64,000 nt of DNA from Membranipora membranacea (taxonomy: Eukaryota > Bryozoa > Gymnolaemata > Cheilostomatida > Membraniporidae). Where the stretch lies: the NCBI GenBank assembly GCA_914767715.1, contig OU612074.1, positions 12,696,062 to 12,760,061 of the forward strand, given 5' to 3'. Within the stretch, counting starts at the first letter, position 1. Each line of letters opens with the position of its first letter. Below the pieces are notes generated by a model. The model saw nothing but the letters and a program-made list of their open reading frames with translations. It did not search any database and was not told the origin of the DNA. Positions 22,501 through 34,146 of the stretch are shown piece by piece. Made by a program: the position numbers and the translations under genes.

Positions 22501-24204
22501 CCCAGAATGTAATTTTATCAATTACGATGTAACATGATCATCGGACCAGGAAGTTCCTTGTATGAATGGCTGACCTTTGCTGAGAAATCGATTTGTGCCT
22601 CTTGTGTTATACTCAGCCCCGCCTGCTTCCTGATTTTATGCTTGTTCGATGGTGTGTCAGGACCACACGAGTATATAATAGAGTAAGCAGATAAGCTTGA
22701 TTGTAACTGTCACTGTCACTTTGTTAACATGGTATAAAGAAAAATTAAATTGCTGAGTTGATACAGGGTGTAGCTACAGCAAACCTGTAACTTTGGCTTG
22801 TATGGACATAAGGCCTACTATCCATGTAATGTGGCTATGGCCCAGTAATATCAGGCACACTCATAGAGTCGGGCGAGAAAAACTGTAGATCATTTTGTAG
22901 TCCACTTTATTTGGTTGAGTCAGCTGTCAGTCTCTATCACATAGTAAATTTATGGGTTTAGAGATGAGATTTAAGATCTATGAGATGATATATGACTGTT
23001 ATGATGGGTGTGGTTGTGAAATTAAACTTTGAGGCTGAGTCAGAGTTCTCCAGAAGTTGTTCCTATACTGTTCATATAGTTTGATGACACTCAAAATAGA
23101 CTCGTTGTTTGTAGGTAGCCTTACTGTACATGGGGAGAAGTGATTCTTATTTCCAGAGTTTTCTGTTATATTGGTCGCTAGCTTAAATGAAAAAAAGTAG
23201 GTTCCCGTTTTGGAATAAACTTACAACGACAGCTTTGTTCTCATTTTTAAAACTTCTGGAAGACAACATTCTATGGTTGCATTCTAAAAATGCAACCATA
23301 GAATCGAATACACAATGATCATGTCAAACTCAATATTTGTTATTGCCCCAACTTCTCAAGAAAAGTGTATAGAGGGATACGAGGTCATTGGTGTTGTATA
23401 AGGGTTCCTTGATATTGATAGTGAGTCTTTGGCCTATCGATCCCTAGGCTTCACATGCCACCAATCTCTCACCGATAGGCATCTCTGGTTTTACAATGTT
23501 AGGCACTGATGAGTGATGACTCATGATGGTTCTAGATGATTGCACTTACAGCAATGTTTACTACATGAGGCTTTGTGTTATGTGTTACCAGCGTGCCGCT
23601 GTAAACATGTAATTAGTTATAGGGGTTATCTACACTTTGTGCTGTATATTGCAATCTTTGGTTTGTTTTGTTCTCATTTCATCGAGATGATAGTGTAATC
23701 TATCTATTGGCCATTAGAGACTTCAAAAGTTTCCATTGATGATAAGCCAGGCTGTCTTCCTGTTCAAAAAGATCTAAATATCGTTTGCCATCTGTCCTGT
23801 AGATCATCAGGTGTTCATAGCTGATACTACCACTTTGCCTGGCAGAAGAATTTGTCAAATAAAAAATAATGAGCCACACTTCAGCAAATTCTTCATTTGC
23901 CTGGTGTATTCTCTCAGCGTTACTGATCCCCACGTCCTGATGGTTAGCAGCATGATAGAGGTAGTATGGAAATACTGTCGATTAGTCGATGTAGCCTCCC
24001 TCTGATGTATGATATATGTTAATATATCTGTAACAGCAGCTGTGTACTTTTGTTTCCTAGATTGTGAATGGAAGGGCAACTCCAAAGTCATTGTTACAAA
24101 AGACAACCGATTCCATGACTGTACGACCCACAAATTGACTTTGATAGTTTCAATGTTAAGCGAGGCCTTCATTTTTATTAACTTAAAAGCTTTTATTATT
24201 GCAG
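19503..24204 (+). other. Intron 1 (4.7 kb)
   Basis: Noncoding; most of it (to about 23085) is duplicated on the right. It includes G-runs near 21910-21925, an imperfect gatgagacctgatgacctga repeat near 22372-22410, and a short perfect hairpin at 23268-23304. Small ORFs here are not supported as genes. Confidence 0.6.
23268..23304. repeat. Perfect 16-bp inverted repeat
   Basis: attctatggttgcatt and its exact complement are separated by 5 bases. Short hairpin of unknown role within intron 1. Confidence 0.7.
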
Positions 24205-24286
24205 GGTTATACAGTGATGTTGATTCTCCTCCATGGTCCTCTGTCTACCGCGACCCTTACAACAAACACAACTGCTGCACCTACTG
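24205..24286 (+). CDS. Exon 2: hydrophobic core of the signal peptide and Thr-rich N-terminus
   Basis: Acceptor attgcag and donor gtaag bound a frame reading GYTVMLILLHGPLSTATLTT then NTTAAPT. It enters in phase 0 and leaves in phase 1. Together with exon 1 it makes the secretion signal. The mature N-terminus would be Thr-rich with an NTT glycosylation sequon. Confidence 0.7.
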
Positions 24287-24706
24287 GTAAGAAAGCACAT
24301 TACATTTATGCTGCAAAGTGTGTACACCACTGCACAACTAACCATGAGTCATGCGCTGTTTCTAGACTTTCTCTAGTTCAACCTCCTCATTATTTTAGTT
24401 ACACATTCTGTTTTGTGTCTTATGTTTAGTCGTGCATATTCATCTGTGATACCGTGATTTGTTCAAACTTCAAATTCAAAATTTTCTTATTGTACTTATT
24501 CACTTGACTTAGTTATAGTGCCATTTAGATTTTAGGTGATCATAGACCGTTGCTTTTTTTGTTATCCGATAGAGAAATTCTGACTATAGTGAGTCATATA
24601 TTGGGAAGTCATTAAACCTGTACTCATGTAGTATTGGTATTAGTTGGTGTTAGATCAAAAATGAGATGAAATAGAAATTCTTATATTCTCTTATATTTGT
24701 ATGCAG

Positions 24707-25836
24707 CTCCTGCAGATGTCACAGTCAGTGAACCAACAGTCTCTAGTTTGAAGGTGACATGGTCGGTAATCTCTGGTCAATTCTATGAGGTAAATATTTC
24801 TATATCTCCTCTTCTAATTTGCACACAAATAAAATAATTGGTCTGATATCATCAAATTCTCCTGCTGGACATAGTTATAGACTTGTTGTGAATCATGTAA
24901 TGTCTGAAACAGAAAATTTGATTCTGTAGACATGGAACTTTTTTTTGTGATCAAATATTTTAGCTAATAAATCGGTCCTGTCACTACTGTGTTGCAAAGA
25001 TAAATGGAGCGTTAAGTTTGCCCAGTAAGGCTTAGATTATTCATAGCAGAGAACAGAAAACTCTTCATCCGCAACCATAGCCCATACCTTATCAGTCTGC
25101 GCATGTGCGAACTGTTGAGGCATACGTTCGTCTCTGCAGCATAGGGCTTGAACTAATTCACCTAGTCTGAGTACCAAAATTAAGAAAACAATGGAAACCT
25201 ATATTTTGGAAATATTTGGGCCTAAATGGAACACTGGTTTTGATATCTCATAACCTTGAACCCTGGGAGTTGCCTTTCTTGATGGAAGGCAGCGCCATCA
25301 CTGCTGTGCTGCAAAGATAGACTATGTCACAAGGCTATCCTGCAAGCAGAATGATACCTTATACCCCATTTATTGTTCGAATGTTATGTCACCAGAAACA
25401 AATTGATCCTCCCATAATTTACAGTAATCCTGTGAAAACTTCTGTTGAAATGCCACAAATCTTAAAAGTTACATTCCTTCTAACGCATTACCAGTTATCG
25501 AGATCACTTCATCCGCAATCTATTTCTTTTATATATTTTGTTTCCAAAATACACTTCCTATTTCGGGAATCAAAATGGTTTCATTTGTCTCGGTGTTACA
25601 TTTTCTTGTGTTGTTCTTCATGCAGGTTGAATACCGTGTAAAAACAGATGGTGGCACTAATGCGTTTGTCTCAGCTCAGCAGGGTGGTATCAGGCTGTCA
25701 AGTGACCAAACTGCTCTTGAGTATCAAATATCAAATAATCTGACTCCAGGAACAACCTATGATATTAAAGTGACGGCATTCAATGCTGCAACAGGAGGCA
25801 CAGGTGTCTCAAGCGCTCCAGTTACTGGGACCACAG
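24707..25836 (+). CDS. FN3 module 1 (exons 24707-24789 and 25626-25836)
   Basis: The first exon reads PADVTVSEPTVSSLKVTW and ends GQFYE. The second starts VEYRVKTDGG and contains LTPGTTYDIKVTAFNA, the conserved E-F and F strand region of fibronectin type III. The conserved Trp of strand B and Tyr of strand F are present. The intron falls in phase 0 mid-domain; outer junctions are phase 1. The FN3 fold is an extracellular beta sandwich used in adhesion and ligand binding. Confidence 0.8.
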
Positions 25837-26079
25837 GTATGAGTGTAAATAATGGCAGTTCAGTAACAAATTAAATACATTAAAACCATGGCTCTTCTTT
25901 GATAACCTATTTGCTTACCAGCATTCTGATGCTCCTACAGGCAGGCTAGAAAAATCCTAGTTATTGTATAACAAAACCTCTACTATGAATTTTCAACTGA
26001 AATCTCTGAAGATAAGGTATGGATCAGTTGCAGGATCTGTTTTTTTTTGTCAAATTTACTCCTGATATTTGTCAACTAG

Positions 26080-26733
26080 AACAAAGCAACTCCACTACCA
26101 TAAGCATTCTGATGAGTGAGTCCGAAATCACAACAACTGACCTTGTAAATTCTACACTACAATCAACCATTGCTCCGACCAACCCAAATAATCAGAGTCT
26201 GACAACAGAGGTCAAAAGTATGACAACATCCCATTCAGATGTAGGAGACACAACAACCAATGACAGAGTTTCCAGTATCAATCCAATGACAACAGGGGTC
26301 ACCCCTATCACAGCTTAACACAATCTGACAACTAGCAGTGCACCAATGCTCTCCGCTACAACATATGGAGCAATGCTGGAAAATGTGACAAATACAGTGA
26401 ATCCTAGCTGGAGTGCAACTACATCTGTTCTCGACTCCAATAGTACACCAAATTCAAACACAACACTTCTTAGTGCTATTGCTGCTGAATCTACAACCTA
26501 GGCTGGTACAACCATTACAACTCAAGAGAACACCTCATCAGAGTTCACCACCATGCCTAACACGTCTGGTATAATGACTACAAACGCGACCAGTCAATTA
26601 GTAACAACTACTACTGCAAACATAGACAGCATAGCTACTGATAGCGCTACAACATCAACTGAAGATAATTCAACTACCACAGCAACAGAGGAGACAACCA
26701 CCAAGAGCACTACAACAACCACCGAAATGAAGC
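26080..26733 (+). pseudogene. Ser/Thr-rich mucin-like stalk exon with two in-frame stops
   Basis: Acceptor caactag, donor gtaag, length 654 nt, phase 1 to phase 1. The frame is rich in Thr, Ser and Asn (STEDNSTTTATEETTTKST near the end), suggesting an O-glycosylated stalk. Two stops interrupt it: TAA at 26316-26318 and TAG at 26499-26501; the coding bias continues through both. Because the exon is a multiple of three and symmetric, skipping it joins module 1 to module 2 in frame. The stops therefore need not inactivate the gene. The second stop is one C-to-T step from CAG. Confidence 0.65.
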
Positions 26734-27443
26734 GTAAGAAATACAGCTTGGTGCTGGAATCCACTGACCTAAGATTGAAACCTGCCAAAACCTTACCACT
26801 ACTAAAGTCCCATTTGAAGAAAAATATGATTTCCAGTGTTAATTCTTGCATGCAGATGGATAGGAACTTCGGAGCAAATCCTTTTCCGGTTGGGGAAAAA
26901 CCCAGACTTCAAATTTCCAGGTCACTTCAGTCCTCACCATTGCATGTGCTGCTATATCAGTACCCAGCAGTTCATGTCAATCCGAAAATTACTGGTGAAA
27001 GAAAAACGCAATTGAAATCATCTTAGGAGCCTGTTTTACCTGATTAAATAACGCTTTGCTTTTAGTTGTAAAAGATAAATTTAGATTTACAACTACTTGT
27101 CATAGAGTTGCCGAACCTTGAAGTAACTAAACTAGAAAGGGTAACTCTCTAACTACCCAAATTATTATTATCCTCTCATGAAAAACAAAATGTAAGGTGC
27201 TGGTAATGTAACGTTGAGTGATGTGTTGATGAAAGTCCTCATATCACTCAAATAACAACTGCTAAAGCTCTGTTAGGCTTGAGGCCAAATGGTAAATATG
27301 ACTTTTATATTCCTAGTTTACCGTTAGCATAAGCTATGTCAGCAGACATTGATGTATATTGCATTTGTGATTTATGTCCATGAGTCACTCCAATGTCAGT
27401 ATGATGCTTATCTGTACATGTGCTCAAATGATTTCTTGCTTAG

Positions 27444-27707
27444 ACCCTTCCCCAACTGGGAACATCAAAGCTGAAAGAATTCAAGGCGCTAACGAGGCAG
27501 CTAAATTGACATGGGTAAACCCAGAAGGTCAATTTGATAAGGTGACCATTGTATGGAGTGAGTCCCCTGGCATCGATTTCACTTCACAAGAAGAAACCAC
27601 TAACATTGGTGGACTTACCCCTGGAGAAACATATACATTCACTGCTCATGTATATAGTGGGAACAAAGTGTCTCTTACAAACACTACTTCTAATAGACTC
27701 ACTTTAG
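27444..27707 (+). CDS. FN3 module 2 (single exon)
   Basis: After gcttag the frame reads PSPTGNIKAERIQG, then AAKLTWVNPEGQFDKVTIVW, and later GLTPGETYTFTAHVYSG. These are the strand B Trp and strand F Tyr signatures of FN3. Phase 1 at both ends. Unlike module 1 it is not split by an intron, a feature shared with modules 3, 4 and 7. Confidence 0.8.
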
Positions 27708-27920
27708 GTAATATTATGATAACGTTACATCATTAGTCTCAAAATATGCCTTCCACAATACCTAGTGTTATCTATAATTGGAACTGTAGCAATTAGATGT
27801 AGCGTAGCTTTCTTATAGTTAGTTTGGTTGAGAACATGGTATGCTAGCTTTCTGTGTTTTCCCCATTTTCCTTTTCAATGTGTTATTAATTCCAAACTTT
27901 CATTCATAATCTAATATTAG

Positions 27921-28187
27921 AACCGAATGGAGTGTCTATCCTTGTTGCCAAACGAACTGCAACCAACACTGAGGCAGCCCTGGAATGGACCAACCCTTCT
28001 GATGTCTTTGACCGAGTTACCATCAGATGCGATGGATGCACTTCGAATGAACAGAACTTCACACAAGGAGAACATTCTGCTACATTCACTGGCCTTACAC
28101 CAGGACAATCATACAATTTCACTGCTCATGTGTTTAGTAGACACATAAAATCATCACAGATAGACTACTCTAACAGGCTGACACTAG
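27921..28187 (+). CDS. FN3 module 3 (single exon)
   Basis: Reads EPNGVSILVAKRTATNTEA, ALEWTNPSDVFDRVTIRC, then GLTPGQSYNFTAHVFS. FN3 hallmarks are intact and the exon is phase 1 to phase 1. It is a near duplicate of module 4: the first 32 residues differ at about three positions, whereas the middle loop (CDGCTSNEQNFTQGEHS) differs strongly. Confidence 0.8.
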
Positions 28188-28449
28188 GTAGGAGTTAACA
28201 CAGCTTGAGACTCTTTGCTGAGTAATTATGCTAGTTTTATTTCTTAACATAAGTTCTTTCCGGACAAAATTATATCCTTTCAATTATTTTAAGTGGTCTT
28301 CACTGACTTGACAACATTTCTAGTAGATATTCCTACCTTGTGCTAAAAGGGCTTCTGATGGGACTACTTTATGCCATGCATGTGTGTTTTATGTTGTTGA
28401 TTGTGTTCCCATTTTCTTTACCTAAATTTGATTTGTTATGTACTATCAG

Positions 28450-28719
28450 AACCGAATGCAGTGTCTAACCTTGTTGCCAAGCGAACTGCAGCCAACACTG
28501 AGGCAGCCCTGGAATGGACCAACCCTTCTGATGTCTTTGACCTAGTAACTATCAGATGCAGCGATGGATATACTCCGACTGAAAAGAACGTAACAAATAA
28601 GGCAACAACTACTACATTCACTGGCCTAACACCAGGCGAATCATACGCTTTCACTGCTCATGTGTTTAGTAATATCATAGAGTCGTCACAGATAGTCAAC
28701 TCTAACAGTCTGACACTAG
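28450..28719 (+). CDS. FN3 module 4 (single exon)
   Basis: Reads EPNAVSNLVAKRTAANTEA, ALEWTNPSDVFDLVTIRC, then GLTPGESYAFTAHVFS. A tandem exon duplicate of module 3 at both DNA and protein level, with intronic flanks also partly similar. Divergence is concentrated in the segment between strands C and F. Open frame, phase 1 to phase 1. Confidence 0.8.
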
Positions 28720-29794
28720 GTAGGAGTTTGCACAGTTTGATATCCCTGACACAATGATAAAACCTGTACTTGTATCTACTTTATTTAACTAATGTTTTAC
28801 AGACTGTCACTATCATTTCTATTTGTAATATTTCCTTTCATCACTTAGTTGTTCTCACACCTTATATTTTCTGTTGACTTATAACAAACCTGGTATTAGG
28901 TGCCTGCTTTGCTTCTAACTTGGCTTCTCTCAGCATATTCACATTCTGCTTCACCTCTGAGACAATGCCAGACAGTGATGTCTGTCAGCAGGTCTTTGGG
29001 TAGGACATTCAATATGAAGATCTGCCAGTATTTTGCACCAATGCAAATACTAATGCTACCTGCACCCAACGCAATGACTTTTGACCAATCAAAAGTTACG
29101 CTTCTGCTTTCACACTTATGTACCTTACCATAGACTCAATATAATAAAGTCTATGTGCCTAACTCAACTCAAGCTGGTGCGGTGTGGTAAGGCCTTTCAT
29201 TATTTCTCATCCTCGTTTTGTCAATATCCTTTATTTAGCTGTGCTTCTTTTGTTGAATCTCTCAGGGTGATTTGTTGGAAGGTTAACATCTTGTTCCTCC
29301 TTTCTGTCTGTCCGTCCAAGCTTACCACCTTCACTGTCGTTTATTCAATTTCGAATTCATCATTGCTTCTTATTTCATATCTCAATGTACAATCTAGATG
29401 TGAATCGTCAATACTCAAACCTCACTATCCTATGCATTTATATCATAAAATAACTGGTTCTACATATTCTATCACTCAACGACAACAGTATCACCTGGTT
29501 ATCACATAACGCAAAATGAAAAATATAGGTAACAAGTCAGTATGCTTAGTATTATTGTCATTGAACAAGGTAATGATGTAGGTGATGATAATGATCATCA
29601 TTTTGTAGATCATTACTGGAGGTTCATTTTTCCAATGAAAAGTTAAGCTTTTCTATAGGGTTTCATTTATAGATATAGTTATTATTTAATATTTCATTAG
29701 TGACAGTAAGGGTTTTTGCATTCTACTGTGATCACTAGCTAACTCTTCTAATTTCCGAGTCCTGAGCTAATTTCTCTAATATTTTACATTGTAG
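28720..29794. other. Intron between FN3 modules 4 and 5 (1.1 kb)
   Basis: No FN3-like or other exon is recognised. The open frames near 28900-29133 and 29081-29509 lack domain patterns and phase-compatible splice sites. Confidence 0.5.
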
Positions 29795-30212
29795 TACCAT
29801 CTGCTCCCACTGGTGCTTCTGCTACACAAGCTAATAGAGTCATTACAGTCAACTGGGAATATAGTGATGGTGATACTGTGGAGGGATTCAGAGTCTTCTG
29901 TAATCCACCTATAGGTATTGTGCTGTCATCACATGGTTTTACAACAATGATAATATTTGTGTATCTCATAGTATAAGCAATGTTTCCCGTCTGTTTTCGA
30001 TATAAATTCATCAACAGAGATTGGTATATTTATTTTAGAAACACAATGCTCCCCCACGACTGGTAAACAGGTGACACCAGGTACAGCGAAGACAGCAGCT
30101 ATAAGTGATGGCACCCATGGACAGGCCTACACTTTCAGTGTGAAGGCTTATGTTACATCAGTAGGCAGTGAACTGTCAAGTGCTGTCAGCAGCGATGCTC
30201 CACTTCAAATGG
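29795..30212 (+). CDS. FN3 module 5 (exons 29795-29914 and 30039-30212)
   Basis: The first exon reads VPSAPTGASATQANRVITV, NWEYSDGDTVEGFRVFC. The second reads ETQCSPTTGKQVTPGTA and GQAYTFSVKAYVTSVGSEL. Trp and Tyr landmarks are present, with a possible disulfide between FC and TQC. The internal intron is phase 1 here, whereas modules 1, 6 and 9-11 are split in phase 0. Confidence 0.75.
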
Positions 30213-30267
30213 GTAAGATTACAGATCATTATTGTCAACATTCTTCCCCACTATGAATATATATATA

Positions 30268-30409
30268 GTGGGGACTACTACTGACGACTCCACCACAACT
30301 CTTGATATCACATCACTCACTTCTGGGTGTAGTTACAGCTTCACTGTAGCCTCTATACTAGCTAATGATAGCAGTCCTGAGAGTGACCCTGTAGAACACA
30401 CAATGGGTT
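30268..30409 (+). pseudogene. Orphan FN3 second-half exon (duplicate of 31871-32030)
   Basis: Reads TTDDSTTTLDITSLTSG, CSYSFTVASILAND, nearly identical to the second half of module 6. Downstream intron sequence is also shared (gtttgtacaaattaaatac). It has no complete first half upstream in phase, so it is a duplication fragment rather than a usable exon. Confidence 0.6.
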
Positions 30410-31008
30410 TGTACAAATTAAATACATAATAACACGTACGTGATCCAAGGAGGGAAACTTTCGCAAATGATTGTAAAATTAAGAATTCAGTATGGAACAT
30501 TTCAGCCATAATGCAGGAGCACTTGTCACAAAGGGAATTTTTGTCCACAGAGACTGTTTTGCAAAAAAAAATACTATAATGTTAGAGAAACTTGTAATTT
30601 TAACATTCAAAGGTCACTGTTTTGTGTTATTTCGAAAGGACAACAACTTGATAAAGTAGTAAGAGTGGCTGGGAAGCTTAGCTACATGCATAATACAGAA
30701 TGACCACTATTTGGAAATATCTTTAGCTTACAGAGCGCTATGCATATACTTGGTTCTCCACATAAAAAAAGGGGAATCAAAATTAATGTATAACAAGTTT
30801 TACAGGCATAATGCCACAATTAGGCCGCAAAATATTAACAATTAGGCCGCACTGGCAATAAGGCCCCAGGTTGCCCACAACTGATGTAGATGAAGCATCA
30901 AATTTCGTTACTACGCAGTGTTATGTGGGCCTTAGGCTAGACAAAAAGTACTAACCTTGTCAATCTAATTATGATGTGAATGATGTGATGTGTATTTTTT
31001 ATTTGAAG

Positions 31009-31090
31009 ATGCCATGAAATTATCTAATCTAGTTGTTAACGAGACAAGTGGAGCTTCTGTCAAGCTCACCTGGGATCATTCTGCGCATGC
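31009..31090 (+). pseudogene. FN3 first-half exon interrupted by foreign sequence
   Basis: After tttgaag the frame reads DAMKLSNLVVNETSGASVKL, TWDH, a normal FN3 strand A-B start in phase 1. It then runs into HAQLWA and a TGA within an unrelated stretch (about 31080-31340) that has tctgcgcatg at one end and acatgcgcaa at the other. An insertion most likely split this exon. Confidence 0.55.
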
Positions 31091-31402
31091 TCAGCTCTGG
31101 GCATGAGCTGATCTCTGCAAAATTGAGCCTCGGAATTCCGAAGCCATCTGATTGGCTACCTGCTCTGGTGGCACACTCTCAAATGCGTGCGGAATTGTTT
31201 GAAAGAGTTATCTTCTATTGTCACTATTAGCTAAATTTGACTGGCAATTTATGCAGGGGATGTCCTATCTCCCTAGACCAAAATTGCAATCAGAACCCAG
31301 ACTAAACTCATTGTTCTTGCACATGCGCAAATTCAAGTCACGCATGATACATACTTAGCCTTACGACATTCTCTTTGTGGTAATGATACCCTAGTTTATC
31401 AG

Positions 31403-32030
31403 TGATCTACATGCCCAGTCAGATCACGAGAGTCAGTATGACCTGGGATGCACCAACTGCCTCTGTGTTGGACCACTACAGAGTCAGCTATTCTTCAACT
31501 ATTGTAAGTGATGTCTCTATTGTGGTAAGAAATAAAATAGTGGCAAAGCCTTCAGCTATACCTGCATGTTCTTACTTTAAACAATACAGGAAAGCTGGTA
31601 GCTTGTTTTGCCACAGAGATGACATGTAAAACCTCATTATAAATAAGATATACCTTAGGAGAGACATATTACTGTACACTGAGCAAATTGGTCTGGTGAT
31701 AATCTCTGTCAGGTTCAACTCACATGTTTTCTTGCTCTTTTATTCACAGTGAAAATAACCTTGACTATTACTGGAGGTATTTCCATCTCTTATTTGATCA
31801 TTCATGGGGCCTCAACAAAATCAAATACCGTCCTCACTTGTATAAGTATAAGCCTTATTTGTTTTGGCAGACTGGCTGTGATGGTGGTAACAAGTCCACT
31901 ACTGACGACTCCACCACAACTCTTGATATCACATCACTCACTTCTGGGTGTAGTTACAACTTCACTGTAGCCTCTATACTAGCTAATGGTGGCAGCAGTC
32001 CTGAGAGTGACCCTGTAGACTACACAATAG
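31403..32030 (+). CDS. FN3 module 6 (exons 31403-31503 and 31871-32030)
   Basis: The first exon (acceptor tatcag) reads IYMPSQITRVSMTWDAPTA, then LDHYRVSYSSTI. The second (acceptor ttggcag) reads TGCDGGNKSTTDDSTTTLD and CSYNFTVASILANGG. Entry phase 1, internal intron phase 0, exit phase 1. The first half is shorter than usual but has the strand B Trp and strand C Tyr. Confidence 0.7.
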
Positions 32031-32173
32031 GTTTGTACAAATTAAATACCTGAATAACATGTACGTGATCCAAGGAATTTTACTTGTACATTTATAGGTG
32101 ACAATTGAATGATCCTTTTAACTGCTGCCTAATGTAATTGTGATATTCATTGTATATCTCTGCTCTTGTTCAG

Positions 32174-32425
32174 CCCCACTAGCTGTCACAGACCTCACTG
32201 TGACCTCCAGTAGCTCATCAGCCATTACGGTTAGCTGGAACTACAGCAATGAATCTGTCTTTGACATATTCGTCGTTGAGTGTTATGGGGACTGTCAGTC
32301 AGTCAACACTTCTGATCTCTCGGTCCTAAGAGAGGACCTCACACCAGGCCAGACATACTCAATTATAGTCTACACCATGAGCGATGGTGTGTCAAGTCTG
32401 CCTGAGAGTCAATATGTTCTACTGG
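32174..32425 (+). CDS. FN3 module 7 (single exon)
   Basis: Reads PLAVTDLTVTSSSSSAITVS, WNYSNESVFDIFVVECYG, LTPGQTYSIIVYTMSDGV. All FN3 landmarks are intact; the ECYGDC pair could form a local disulfide. Phase 1 to phase 1. Confidence 0.8.
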
Positions 32426-32664
32426 GTAAGACTCGGGAGTGGCTTAGACACTGAAGGAAGGATGGTAGCACAAACTCTCTAACTGGTTAACTAATCTCAC
32501 ACTTACATAAGCACGATATTGTCCATGTCATAAAACAGGAATATTTGGTTCAGGGCTTTGGCGCTGCATTTTACAATTCAATGGCATTTCTATATGGATT
32601 ATCTCATCAACTAATAGATACAGAGAATCGTTCTTCAGCTATTCTCTGTTTTTCTTTCTTACAG

Positions 32665-33324
32665 CTCCATCCTCAGTGGCTGACTTAAAGGCCTTCGAGG
32701 TTACAGAAGACAGTATCATTTACCAATGGTATGCTGGAGCTGGTAGACAAGATGGTTTTGAAACTGAATTTTCAGACCGTGCAGCAAGTAAATGTAAGTA
32801 TTCCAAACCAATAGCAACTCCTCCTCCTCCTTTAAATGAGACTTTAAAAGCTAGACACAAATTCTATTTTGTCAATTTTAACTTAGATCTTTGTACATGA
32901 GATGATGACTGAGGACATTTATCAGTATGGTTACACAACTTTGTGTTTGATAACTGATATAGAATCCGACCATATCCTGCCTGTCAGGAGGCACTTTGTC
33001 TATGTATATGCCTGATAAACACGACTTGTCTCTTCAAAACAGCTATGCCTTGGATGTTGTGTGTGTGTGTAGTTACAATTTAGGCTGGGAATTTCAACCG
33101 CTTCTCTCAGCATATCATTTAGTTTTAATATCTCTGAATTGCAGCCAATGTAACACAATCAAAAGATTCTACTAACAGAACATTGCACTCTATCACAATC
33201 AGTATGCTAACTGCTGACACTGAATACACTGTGTCTGTGAGAAGTAAAGCTACAGACTCTGCTGCTGGATCTGGTAACAAGTTTAGCTCTCCTATGAATG
33301 ACACATCTAGTACTATAGAAAATG
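32665..33324 (+). CDS. FN3 module 8 (exons 32665-32787 and 33145-33324)
   Basis: The first exon reads PSSVADLKAFEVTEDSIIYQ, W, then GRQDGFETEFSDRAA. The second reads NVTQSKDSTNRTLHSITISM and ADTEYTVSVRSKATDSAAG. Several NxT/NxS sequons are present. It exits in phase 1 into module 9 after an intron of about 0.8 kb. Confidence 0.75.
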
Positions 33325-34146
33325 GTATGTACATCTCAATTACTCTGATTTGCGGCTCCCAGTAGCAAGAGTAGACCGCTGACAGCAGTTTATGTCTTCA
33401 ACACATTTTACAATTGTTCGTATGTTGCACTGCTGCCAATTTTATCCTAATTAACTAAAACTGATATAATCGGGAACCTACCGAAAAGACGCACGGCAGT
33501 AGGAGATATGATTGAAGTTGTTTATAGGAAAATGAAATACTAATGACATGTGAAAACTTGTCTTAAAAAATGAGTAGATTTATCAATTGAATGCTTAATA
33601 TGTTAGTGCGTTATTGGACCAATTAGTAGATATATGAAAGAGATCATTATCAATTTAGACAAATCACTCTGTACAAGCGACAGCTCCACAGGTGTAAAAA
33701 TAAACAAGTACATTTTATTCATGGTCCTCATGATCCTGACTTGTCTTAGTTAAAATTTTTAATTTAGGCTATGTAAGCTTATCCATAATTTGAATATACA
33801 AATGGATGTGAAATACCTTACTCTTCTTGTCACAGGAGAACTGGGTGATTATTACTTTTTTTTTATTTTGCTTTAGTCTTGCTGAAAATTGCTATCTTTA
33901 CATGGTATTGGTTGGTGTAAAATGCTTCAAGTCTTCAATAACAATGCTTCATTTATGTTTGAAATTAAAGTTTAGATCTGTTTATTCGATTTTTCATCGC
34001 TAAGCCAAATTTCGACAATATTTTAAACAAGTTTGTGTTGATGAATAAACATTACAACCTTCAATTTCTTATTTAAATAGTTGTAATTGTTTGGAGTCTT
34101 ATAAACAAACACGACAGGTTGTAAAATTGTGTTTTCTATGTTGCAG

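Larger units (their letters stand above)
19115..23110. repeat. Left copy of the promoter/first-exon duplication (partner 51547-63942)
   Basis: Collinear blocks: 19115-19300 with 51547-51697; 19330-20400 with 52020-53110; 20780-20990 with 53755-53970; 20965-21950 with 54530-55425; 22030-22155 with 55670-55780; 22155-23042 with 60760-61673; 23035-23085 with 63885-63940. Non-matching stretches are insertions in one copy. The block carries promoter, first exon and much of intron 1, so each copy can start a gene of the same family. Confidence 0.9.

Noticed and set aside
25324-25641. Independent 105-codon ORF
   Set aside because: It overlaps the intron before the second exon of FN3 module 1; no domain and a different frame from the spliced exon.
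26594-26851. Minus-strand Val/Ser-rich ORF
   Set aside because: Complement of the Ser/Thr-rich stalk exon.
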